From positions 4,704,501-4,768,500 of the forward strand of contig NC_135795.1 of NCBI RefSeq assembly GCF_051106095.1: DNA of 64,000 nt, written 5' to 3'. Shown piece by piece: positions 36,832 through 48,900 of the stretch; within the stretch, counting starts at the first letter, position 1, and each line of letters starts with the position of its first letter. The notes beneath the pieces are model-generated. The model did no database searches and was not told the origin of the DNA. It worked only from the letters and a program-made list of their open reading frames with translations. Source of the stretch: Pogona vitticeps (Eukaryota > Chordata > Lepidosauria > Squamata > Agamidae). Both the position numbers and the translations under genes were made by a program.

Positions 36832-39800
36832 TTAGCCCAGGAAGGTGGAGATGAAAACACTGGTGTCCAAATTGAGGGTTGCGTGCCACCAGCGATCGGG
36901 GAAATAAAGGACCTAAGGAACAAGAAAAAGAGCAAAAAGGTAGGTAAAAAACCCTACAGTTTGACTTGTGCACTGATCAAATCTTACCTTGTCACCTACT
37001 CTTTCCCTGGGCGGAGTGACCAAATTTTGGCTGCAGCCCAACACACTTGCGTAGGAATCAGTAACCTTGACCGGATCAGCCTGTTGGGTTTCCTCCAAGG
37101 GCCTTGTCGTGTATGCAAGTGAAGGACAGGTGGAGGCAACTGGACGGTCCTGAGGGGCAAGGCTGTGTAATGCCTCCACAGCGCTGCGCCATCCACGTCC
37201 GCGATTGGGCACACCCATCCGGTGTTCTGCCTGTTCCTGCTACTGCCCCTCTCCCAGCTGATCAGGTTATTAGAAGGTCTGTCCATCAATAGATTCCTAC
37301 CCGACAAGCATCTTTTGCAGACGCGAACTACAGCAACTTGGCATGTTATTAAGTTGTATTTTCTCTTTCTGGTTGTTTTAGCATTATAACAACTATGGCG
37401 TTAATAGTAATTTAAAAAGAGAGGGCGGTGGAATGGTTATTTCACCATGATTTACTCAAGAGTGACTTATCTGGATTATCCCAAACTCCTTGCTAGTTTT
37501 GCCATCGCGACAGCTCCTTATTTATCTTGCAGAGTTTAATTCTTTGCTAATGGGAGACAGGCTACGATGCCAGGCAGAGTGCAAAGGATGTCTGTCTTCC
37601 GCCTGCCCAGGGAATCCAAACTCAGTGATCTCCTTAGCTTTGGGTATTTTCCTAAGCATGATTGGAATTTGGCACCTCGGACATCCGCCACGCTTCTCAT
37701 TTGTAAAAACCATGTTCCTAGTCCTCGTCATTGCATAAAATAAGCTGGGGAAAATGCATATACTCTGCCCTGCAGTGCAGGGATGTACAGCCAGTGAGCC
37801 AACTGAGAAACAAAGACCACTGTGTATTTTTTAAGAGTTTGAATTCTGCAGCCCGAGCCGCTGGCTAGGGAGCAGTTGCAGACAAAGGAGTCCCTCTTTC
37901 CCTTACGTAGGACTTAGTGAGTCTCACAAAAAGTAGGGCAGGCCAATGAGAAGTTGCATCAGCCAAACTGGGGGCAGAAACCAGGGAAGAGAGGCAACCC
38001 CAGACGGTCAAGGCAGGACTGCTGTGTTGGCTTTCCATCGGAGAGGCAAAACAGACACAGGAGCCCCAGCGTGGCCCGGAACTGGCCTCGGAACGGCAGC
38101 TCACCTCTCCCGGGCGAATGGTGCATTCCAGGGGCCTCTCCCAGGGCGGCAGGAAAGGGTAGGTATCCAGCAACCAGGAGAGAGTGGTTCTGTTGGGATG
38201 GAAGTCCGGCGTCTTCTCCGGGGGATACAGAAACCAGCGCTGTGGGCCGAGAAAGGAAGAGGAGCTAGAGATGAGAAACTTCGAGGTCTTTATTATTATT
38301 TTTTAACAACGTAAGCCACCTTCGATCCTTTTTTTAAGGAGAAAGGCGGGGTAAAAATATTTTGAAGAAACGAAATATGTAAACATGTTGCTCTGTCCTG
38401 CATCTAAATGTGCGCCTTGAATGCCGCCCTCCCGTGCATCCGAAGAAGTGAGCCGTCATCCAGAAAAATCCCAGGCTCTGAATTTTTAAAGGTCACACAA
38501 GACTCGTTTCCACCCCTTCAAATGGTGAAACTGTTTGCAAGGAGTTAAGTGTTGTCCCTGAAGCCATGTAGCTCAGGGTGCAACAGAAAAATCTATGCTG
38601 ACTTTAATCATCATCATCACCATCATCTTAGAACTGCAAGGCTGGAAGAGACCCTAGGCGTTGTGATTCGCAATGTGCTACCAACCGTTCCGCCATTTGA
38701 GTTACGTTCACAAGAGGATTTTGGCCACAGTGTGACTGGCCCCGGGTGGATAAAAACCAACGTCGTCTTAAGAATCAAAGTGATTTGAATCCAACAATCA
38801 ATGTTTATAATTTAAATCTGGACTTAAATCAAACCCACCCTGGATTGGGCTGTAGAGAGAAATGAAAGGAGTGGAGCGATTGTCGTTCCTTGTGGAACGC
38901 TCACCTTCCTGCCAAAGATCACCTCGGAGTAACCAGGGCCGTGCCAGTGGAAGGGCACCCCGGAGCCGGATCCTGCATGGAATCAAAAGAGAGACAGAAA
39001 GAGGAAGGAAGAGAAAGAGCCTTAGGTAGTGCACGGTCCCTTCCGAAAAGCTAGGAGGGGCATCTAGGGAATCTATCATCGATGGCCAAACAAGTACCCT
39101 TCTCTTCCAAAATTCTTATTCCACCTTTTGAGGATCAACAGGTCCCGATGTCCTGCGTGCGCATGTTGAGGAAGGGGGTGCCAGAGGTAGCCCTTGGGGA
39201 CAGGATTCAGATACCTGGGCCATCCCTGCTTTGCTTTTTAAATGAACAAGTTCCTAGCCCTCAAAGATGTAAGGGAAAAAAAACTAACGCTTGAACACAG
39301 GCCTTGTTCACTGAAACGTCAGGCAACCAAAGAACAGCTGAAGATCTCCAGACCTCAGAGGGAGCTGCAACATCCATGTAGATCCCGAATAATTTAGGCA
39401 CGTGAACATTATTATATATTTCTGTGATGTGCATGGAATGTTTCAATTGCACCCTGTCAGAAAGGTTAAAGCATTAAGTTCAGCCAGCCTTCCACTCTAA
39501 CCCTGGTGCTGTTGAATGCCAGGTCTGTATCGAATAAGCCCCAGGTGATTCAAGACCTTATCCTGGAAGAGAATGCAGACCTGGCATGCATAACCGAGAC
39601 GTGGCTCAATGGGGAGGGTGGTCCCCCCCTGGCTCTCATCTGCCCGCCCGGTTATGATGTCCAGCACCAGGGTAGACTGGAAGGACGGGGAGGGGGAGTA
39701 GCCATTGTCTATAAATCCAACTTGGAGGTTACCAGGCGCTCCTCGGTGGTAAGGCCGGGTCTAGAGGCACTCCACGTGTCGATAGGGGCCAGGGATGGAA

Positions 39801-42800
39801 TTGGGATTTTGCTGGGCTACCGTGCTCCCTGCGGCCCAGCCACTTCCCTTCCGGAGCTGGCTGACTTTGTCTCCGCGGCATTGTTGGGATCCCCGAGGCT
39901 TCTGGTCTTGGGCGATTTCAATGTGCATGCGGAGGCAGAGGTTACTGGGCCAGCTCTTGAGTTCTTGGAAACCATGGCTTCCTTGAACATGTCCCAACAT
40001 GTCAACGGCCCCACCCACGTGGGTGGCCATACGCTAGACCTGGTTTTTTCCTCCAATTGGGGCGAGAGTGGTCTGATGGTGACGGACCTTGTGTCTATCC
40101 CCTTGTCATGGTCAGATCACCACCTGATAAAATCTAACCTCACAGTGGCTCTCTCCCCCCGCAGGGAGCAGGGGCCTATTTCTATGGTCCGCCCTCGAAG
40201 ACTACTGGATCCGATCGGTTTCCAGGAGGCCATGAGAGGGATTACGGCTGACCTGGCTAGCGCTCCTGTTGACGTCCTGGTGGACAGCTGGTCCATCGCT
40301 GCCACCCGGGCAGTCGACACGATCGCGCCCAAACGCCCTCTCCGGCGCAGAACTCGTCCGGCGCCCTGGTTCAACCTGGAGCTCCGGGCGATGAAGCGAA
40401 TTAGGAGAAGGCTAGAGCGTAGATGGAGGAAGAACCCGACGGACAACAACTGGATAGCTGTCAAGGTCGCAACTAACCTTTACCTGAATAAGGTGAAGGC
40501 TGCATGTAGATCATTCTTCGCTAACCGGATAAGCGAAGCGTCCAACCAGCAGGCGGAGCTTTTCCGTATAGTGCGCGACCTATCCGGAGTTGGTCCGGGT
40601 GATGGGCCTCCCCCTAGTTTTTCACCTGACCAATTTGCGGCATTTTTTAAATCTAAAGTGGAGGCCATCCGCCGGGAGCTCTCTCCTTTTTTAAATGCAG
40701 TGAATCGAGCTGAGATGTCCAGCGCTCCGTCTTGCCCGGTTATTTTCGACTCTTTCCAGCCAGTAACGCCTGATTCTGTGGCCAGGGTGCTTGACCGCTG
40801 TCGGGCCACCACCTCCTCCTTGGACCCTTGCCCGGCCTGGCTAATCAAAGCAGCCAGGCCGAAAACAACTGAATGGGCCACAGCAATAATAAATGGGTCT
40901 TTCCTTGAGGGCAGATTCCCATCTGCCCTCAAGGAGACACTCATTAGGCCCATACGAAAGAAATCTAGTTTGGCGGCGGACGAAATTGGCAATTACAGGC
41001 CCGTCGCCAATATTTCTTTCATGAGCAAAGTGGTGGAGAGGGTGGTGGCAGACCAGCTTCAGGCACTCCTGGATGAAACAGATGCCCTGGATCCATTCCA
41101 GTCGGGCTTCAGGCCGCGCCACGGGACAGAGACGGCATTGGTCGCCCTGTATGATGACCTTCTGAGGGAGGCCGACAGGGGCAAAACGTCTCTGCTGGTC
41201 CTCCTCGATATTTCGGCGGCCTTTGATACCGTCGACCACGGTATCCTCCTGGGGAGGCTCTCCGAGTTGGGAATCGGTGGCCTGGCGTTAGCCTGGCTCC
41301 GTTCCTTCTTGGAGGACCGTCCCCAGAGAGTTCAGCTTGGGGAGAGTGTCTCGGCCCCGTGGAACTCCAACTGTGGGGTTCCACAGGGGTCGATTATCTC
41401 CCCAATGCTATTTAACATCTATATGAGGCCACTAGCGGGGGTCATCAGGGGGTGTGGAGCGCTGTGTCATCAGTATGCTGATGACACCCAGCTCTACATC
41501 TCCTTTTTACCAACAGCAGGTGATGCCGTCCTGTCCCTTCAACGCTGCCTGGGGACTGTACTGGAATGGATGCAGGAAAATGGCCTGCGGCTGAACCCGG
41601 ACAAGACGGAAGTCCTGAGGGTGGGCCCCCCCGTGGTTGGTGGCTTGGTTGGCTCTCTCTCGTTTGGGAGGGCCACCCTGGCTCCGGTGAGTGGGGTCCG
41701 CAGCTTGGGCATACATTTGGACCCGACGCTCACCATGGAAACACAGGTGGCGTCGGTTGTCCGCTCCGCCTTTTTCCACCTTTGGCGGATTGCCCGGCTG
41801 CGGCCCTATCTTGACTCGGGGGCGCTCACCACCTTAGTACACGCGCTCGTAATCTCAAGATTAGATCACTGCAACGCGCTCTACGTGGGGCTACCTTTGA
41901 GGCTGATACGGAAACTCCAGATGGTGCAGAATGCAGCAGCCAGACTCCTTACCGGAGGGAGAAAATTCCATCACATTTCTCCTACCCTGGCTAGACTGCA
42001 TTGGCTGCCCATTCGTTTCCGTATTGACTTCAAAGTTTTAATGCTCACTTATAAGGCCCTAAACGGTTTGGGACCTCGATACTTGGCGGAACGCCTTCAC
42101 CCACCAAGCTCTACCCGGACCACCCGCGCGACCCAGGAGGTGAGGCTGAGGAGCCTGACGCCGAGGGAGGCCCGGAGGGAGAAGACACGAAACCAGGCCT
42201 TCTCGGCGGTGGCTCCTCGCCTTTGGAACAATCTCCCTCCTGAGATTCGCGCAGCCCCTACGCTGGGTACATTCAAAACTCAACTGAAAACATGGCTGTA
42301 TGTCAAGGCCTTCCCTCCTGCCAGCACCTAATCTAACTTAATTTATTTTTCTCTCCTTTATCTATTTATTATTTGCAATTATCTATGATTTTTGTCATTT
42401 TCTGTTAATTGATTTTTAATTTATTTTATTATAATTGTATATATGTTCTTGTTAGCCGCTCAGAGTGGTATAGATTTACCAGATGAGCGGGATATAAATC
42501 AAATAAATAAATAAATAAATAAATAAATAAGATTCTTCCTGCTGTAGAAGTTGTTTTTGTACAAATCGGGCTGGGGTGGATTTGGGCAAAGTTACTTTTT
42601 TAAAAACAAAACAAAACGGGAACTGTGCTTGGAGCTGTACTTTATCTGGGGTACAGCTCCAAGCATGACTTATAGGTCACCTTTCTGCCCATAAAGGGAC
42701 CCAAGGCAGCTCACGACAGATAAAATTAGAAAACAAGCAAGGGCCTTGAAATTCTGCATAAATATCACACTAAAAAACAATTCAACATATATTTAGATAT

Positions 42801-42871
42801 AAAACCAAGATTAAAAACCATTTTAAAGCATTTGAGCCATCAAGAGTGGTGGCCTAGCCATGAGATAGGTG

Positions 42872-42918
<47 letters not shown>

Positions 42919-45900
42919 ACTCACACAAACAAACACACACAAATCTGTAAGTTAAAAACCAGCATTCTGGAAACCATTTGCTGCTTAAAAACCTGCCCAA
43001 AGAGAAATGTTCAAAAAAAGTAATTTTCAGTTTAAACATCCATTTGGGAAGCTTTCCTCGACACATTTGCAAAAAACATCCCAGCAGTGCCCAGGTGGGC
43101 TCTGAGATTCAGGAGCCTGCAATCTAAAAAGAGTCGCATTTCCATGTTCTGGCACACACACAGTTAACAGGCACATGGTCAGACTCATCTTTCGTTGGTG
43201 TGTTGCGAGTTCGGAAGAGCGGTGGTATTTCCAGCTTCTGGCAGGAGAGAAAAAGAGCTAGAGAAGGCATCCAAAGACAATCGCTCCTTCCCTCTCACCC
43301 ATAAAAAAGATCCGCTCGATAGATGGGTTACTGACCAGCAATCCCGAAACTATATGCTCCAGTGGTACCCGGGATCTGGAACGGCGGAGGTCTGTATTTC
43401 TGGAAGAGCGGGCCCCACTCGGTGAAGTTATTGTCCCCAAAGAAGTAGAGGGTTTCTGTGGAGTAAGAAGAAAAGAGAGCTAAGCCTTCTGTGACACGGA
43501 GTAATACCCTGAAGCAGGATGGGACCCCTTTTCTGGGAAAGGAGAGGCTGCCCTGCGGCCTCCCGGGGACGGGCAGCAACCCAACTAGCTCCTGTGTGGT
43601 GGCCATTGGTCAGGAGCCTCCAGGCACCACATAAAACAGAGTTTGGTCTTTGCTCCAGGAAGCACCCCAGCTGCCAAAAGCAGATTCTGCAGCCAGAGGG
43701 GAATCTCGGCCCCCATCTCATCCAGCTACTAGGTACTGCTCTACTCCCTTGACTTCCCCTGTTTTTTTTAACGTAGTGGTTAACGTAGTGGGCTAAATCT
43801 GTCATCCTGCTCATTTGACACAAACCAGAGGTCCAGGAGCCACATGTGTGGATCCTCGGACAGCCGCATTGGGCCCCCCGGGAACCTCAAGTTCAGAATC
43901 TTTCCATTACAATTTTTTTTAATTCAAAAAGCTCCCTGAGGACCTCCAGTGGCCAAAAAATATATATTTTAAAGTAGTTTTGAAATTCACAGGGTTGGGC
44001 GGTCCCGTCTGTTACATAACAGCACTGATGTTACCTGTCTGTCATGGGTTTGGAGGGAAAGTTCCATCCTATGGGGAGTGGAAGGCGGGACATCAGGAGG
44101 AGGGGCTGTACTGTATAAATATGTGATGCCTGTGTGGTGAAGAGAGATGCTGAGACAGACTGTGAGACACTGGGTTGTGACGAAGCAGCAGCTGGGAAGA
44201 AGAAGCTGTTGTGGGAGTCTGGGTGTCTGACAGGGTACTACTGTGTGTCAGAGTACCAACCTGATAAGTTCAGGTGTCTGTGGGTTAGCCAGAACTGATG
44301 GGTTCAGGGTCTGTGCTTTAAGTTAAAGGGTCTAGGTGAACCAAACTGTATGCTTGTGTGTGTGAGAATAAGCCACGTTACTTTATTTTATTCACCTGAT
44401 TGTTTTATTTACCCTGTTTGTATTTAAAATAAACCTTATTCTTTTGTTGTTTAAAAATCCATCCCTGGTCTGTGTGACTTATTATAGGGAATGGTTGGTG
44501 GCAGCTTAGTGTAACTGTGTGACATATCCCAGTAGGTCTGGGTTTGTCACATTGATTGGTGTCCAGCGTGTGGGATACGACTGGTCCAGTTGTCCAGTGG
44601 TCCAGCAAAGCCTTGGCAGGTGTGCCCAGAGCAAGGGGGGTCCAGTCAGGGACAGTCTGAGGCGCGTAGGTAATCTTCTAGGTGTACCTCACGGGGAGGT
44701 GCACTAGTAGAAGAACGTGCCAACTGGGGAGACTTAGATTAAGGTGCTCTGAGGCAGCCTGATTTTGGCGGGAAAACGCTGAGGCAAAACTGCGTAGCAA
44801 CAGTGAGCTAGCTTGCCAGCTGAGAGGCCCAGCAGAGGGGGGTAGGCTCTGACTCGATACTGTTGCAAATTTAGTGCTGAAGAACAGCAGCAATCTCTAG
44901 GAGAGCTGGTTCTGAGGCAAGAAGGAAAAAAGTGGTCGTTTTATTTTGAGGCTTGACTTTTTAAAGCAGCCTGTTCTGAGGGGGGATTATGCCCTTGACT
45001 CGAAGTCAAGTAACAGACATGGGTGAAGTGAAAGACCCCCAGATTGACCAAGGTTCTGAGGATGAATTTGGCTCAGTGCAAGGTGACAGCACAGGAGAGC
45101 AGGACCCAGAACTCAGAAAATTACTCCTAGCCCAACAGCATGAACTGAGGGTGAGGGAAATGGAGGAAAGGGAAAGAGAGAAACAGCGGCAATTTGAATT
45201 AGAGAGAGAGAGAGAAAGAATGGAAATGGAGAGGGAGAGAGAGAGAATTGCTCTGGAAAAAGAAAGAATGGCGTTTGAATTAAGAAAACTGGAAATGATG
45301 AACCAGAACAATAATAATAATAGGGATTCTGAGGGAGGCCAACTGTCTAAGGCTGACCTGAAGAAATTCCCTGTGTACCACAAGGGAGATTGTCCTGAGG
45401 TGTTCTTTTCCTTAGTGGAAAGAGCGTTTGTGGACTTCTCAGTGAGGGAAACTGAGAAGATGACCATCATGCGATCTTTAATCAGTGGTAGCCTGGCTGA
45501 GGTTTATGCCGAGATGCCTGAGGAACGGATGAAAGATTTCGCAGAGTTTAAAAAACTGGTGTTTGCAAGACATGGGATAAATGCAGAGCAGCTGAGACAA
45601 AGGTTCAGGTCCCTCACCAAGAAGCCAGAACAGACTTTTACCCAAGTGGGGGCCCAATTGGTGAGGCTGCTTGAGAAATGGCTGTCGCAGGAGGGAACAG
45701 AGACCTATGAACAGCTTAAAGACTTGATAGCCCTGGAACAGTTCTATTCAGTTCTGCATGGGGAATTGAAATTCCAGGTGAGGGAAAGGAAACCAAAATC
45801 TGTGGCACAAGCCGCAGAGATCGCGGATTTTATCTCCCAAATAAGAAAGCCCTTGGGTGAGGGGAAATCTGTAGGTAAACCCAAAGAAACCTACAGCAAG

Positions 45901-48900
45901 TACTCTCAGGGACCAGGGAAAAGCCAGCAAGGGGGAGGGGCCCATGGTGAAGGGAAGCCCTCAGGCATGAAACCAAGCCCTCAGAATTTGGAGGGAAAAC
46001 CGAAACAAGAGGAGAGAGAATCCAAATACACTAGAAAATGCTATTTCTGTCAGGGAAAGGGTCATCTGATCTCAGAGTGTGAGAAATTAAAGCAGCTAAA
46101 AGGAATGGTGCCTCAGAATTCTAGTGGGACCAAGCCAAAAGCTGTGTTCTGTGTCCAGAAAGAGCAAAGCTCATTGTCACAGAGGGAGCCTGTTGCCATG
46201 ACTACTCAGTCTGGAACAGCTACCTCTGCTGATCAGGCTGAGGAAAATGGTCCTCTTGGGGAGGTAAAGCGCTGCTTGCTGGTAAAAACAGATTCTCAGT
46301 TGTTTGAAACAGCAGGGGTGGACGTAGGAATACTTGACCGTCAGTATAGGGGGCTGCGGGACACTTGTTCCCAGGTAACCCTGTGCCATCCAGATATCAT
46401 CCCTAGGGAGTTTATAATCCCAAATGAGAGCATGAAGGTAGCAGGGATTGAGGGGCAGGTAATCTCTCTGCCAGTAGCAGAGGTACCTGTCAACTTTCAA
46501 GGCTGGAGGGGAGATTGGCGGCTAGCGATTTCATCGACTCTGCCAGCAGCCGTGCTCGTGGGAAATGACCTGGCTGAACATGTGAAACGGGTGCTAGTGA
46601 TTACACGCTCACAAGCCACCACAGGGACAGTTCAGGGGGGTAATGATGAGCCAGAGACGGAAGCAGGTGGGGGAAGTTCAGAAGCTGTGGTGGAAACCTT
46701 AACCACAGACAGCAGATTTGGACAGGAGCAAAAGGCAGACGCCACTCTCCAAAAGTGTTTTGAACAGGTGACTGACGCCCAGCTAACACCTGAAACCCCA
46801 GTGAGATTTCTGGAGAAAAAGGGGATTTTATATAGAGAAACCCTGAGGAACATCTCAAAAGGGGGAGATGGGATCAGAAGTCAACTGGTGGTACCTGAAA
46901 AGTATCGCCCCATGATCTTACAAAGGGGGCACTCTGACATGTTTGCTGCACACTTAGGGGTCAACAAAACACAGCAGAGAATCACACAGAATTTCTACTG
47001 GCCTGACATAGGGAAGCAGATCAGGGAGTTCTGTAAACAATGCGATGTGTGTCAAAGGCAGGGGAATAACCGCGACAGGACCAAAGCAAAGCTGTGCCCT
47101 TTGCCTGTGATTGACACTCCGTTCAAATGCATAGGGGTGGATATTGTGGGACCTTTGCCCAAGGCCACAAAGAGGGGGAACAGGTTCATTCTAACAATTG
47201 TGGACCATGCCACAAGGTATCCTGAAGCCATACCCTTGACTAACATTGAAACTAACACAGTGGCCGATGCTTTGGTGGGGTATATGTCCAGGATGGGATT
47301 TGCCTCAGAGATAATCACAGATTTGGGCGCATCGTTCACATCAAAGCTCATGAAACGCTTATGGCAGATCTGTGGAATTAAGCACAAGGAAACCACTGCT
47401 TATCATCCTGAAAGCAATGGGTTAACTGAGAAGTTCAATGGGACTCTAATGCGCATGATTAGGGCTTACTTGGCAGAGAATCCAAACAATTGGGACCAGA
47501 AGCTGCAATCCCTTTTGTTTGCTTATCGATCAGTGCCACAAGCCAGTACCGGGTTCAGTCCATTCGAACTTTTATTTGGGAGAAGGGTGAAAGGGCCCCT
47601 TGATTTGATAAAACAAAATTGGGAGCAGATCACCCAGGATGACCCACAAGACGTTGTGACATACATAGACACCTTGATGAATGACCTAAAGCGAAATCTA
47701 GAGCTGGCAGCAGAAAACCTGCAAGCGCAGAAGGTCAAACAGAAAACATGGTATGACCGCAAAGCTAGAGAGAGGCACTTTGACCCAGGGGAGGAGGTGC
47801 TTTGGCTTAGGCCCTGCAGAGAGAATAAACTGCAGCTCAAATGGGCAGGACCATATAGGGTCATTTCCAAGATGTCAGACCTGAACTACCTAATAGAGCA
47901 GGAGGAGAACCAGGCAAGGAGGGTGGTTCATGTGAATGCCCTAAAACCCTACTACAGAGGGGAACAGAGGGTTTTATTCGCGATAAAAGCAGCTGAGAGT
48001 GAGGAAGCTGAATTACCCTTCTGGGAGGGTAGAGGGGAAGTAAAATACAACCCAGAGGAGGTAAAGATCAGTCCTGCACTCACCCAAGACCAGCAGCAAG
48101 AACTAAAAATGCTGCTTAGTAAATATCAACAGGTGTTTTCTAACAAGCCGGGGATAGTGAAGGGAGTGATGCATCGGATCCACACAGGGGATGCACCCCC
48201 GCAGGCAGTATCCCCATACCGAGTAACGGGACCCTATAGGGACAAGGTGCGGAAGGAGCTGGACGAAATGCTGAGGGAGAACATAATCGTCCCCTCTTCT
48301 AGTCCTTGGTCCTCTCCGATAGTCCTTGTGGACAAGCCTGATGGGAGCATTAGGTTTTGTGTTGATTACAGGAAGTTAAACCGTGTAACCACTCCTGATG
48401 CCTACCCAATGCCCAGGCTAGACAACCTGATTGAAACCATAGGGGGTTGTCGGTTCATCTCATCATTGGACCTGGTAAAGGGATATTGGCAATTAAGAAT
48501 TGATCCCAGGGATCAAGAAAAAACTGCCTTTTGCAGCCCTTTTGGTCTCTATGAGTTTCGAGTCCTGAGCTTTGGTCTCAGAAATGCACCAGCCACATTC
48601 CAAAGGCTGATGGACCAGACCTTGGCAGGGCTCAGTGACTTTACAGTGGCCTACATTGACGACATAGGGATCTTCAGTAATACCTGGGAAGATCACCTGA
48701 TACACCTAGAGTTAGTGCTGCAGAGGTTAAGTGCAGCAGGGCTAACAGTAAAGGCCAGCAAGTGTCAGCTGGGTAGCCCAGAAATAAAATACTTGGGTCA
48801 CATGATAGGGGGAGGAATGATAAAACCCCTGGAGGCCAAAATAGAAGCTGTTCGTGATTGGCCTAGACCCAACACCAAGAAAAAAGTCAAATCATTTCTT

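Noticed and set aside
37946-38314. 122-codon plus-strand frame
   Set aside because: Antisense shadow over JMJD8 exon 8 (38105-38239).
45006-45470. 154-codon serine-rich minus-strand frame
   Set aside because: Antisense shadow of the charged Gag coiled coil of the Gmr1-like element.
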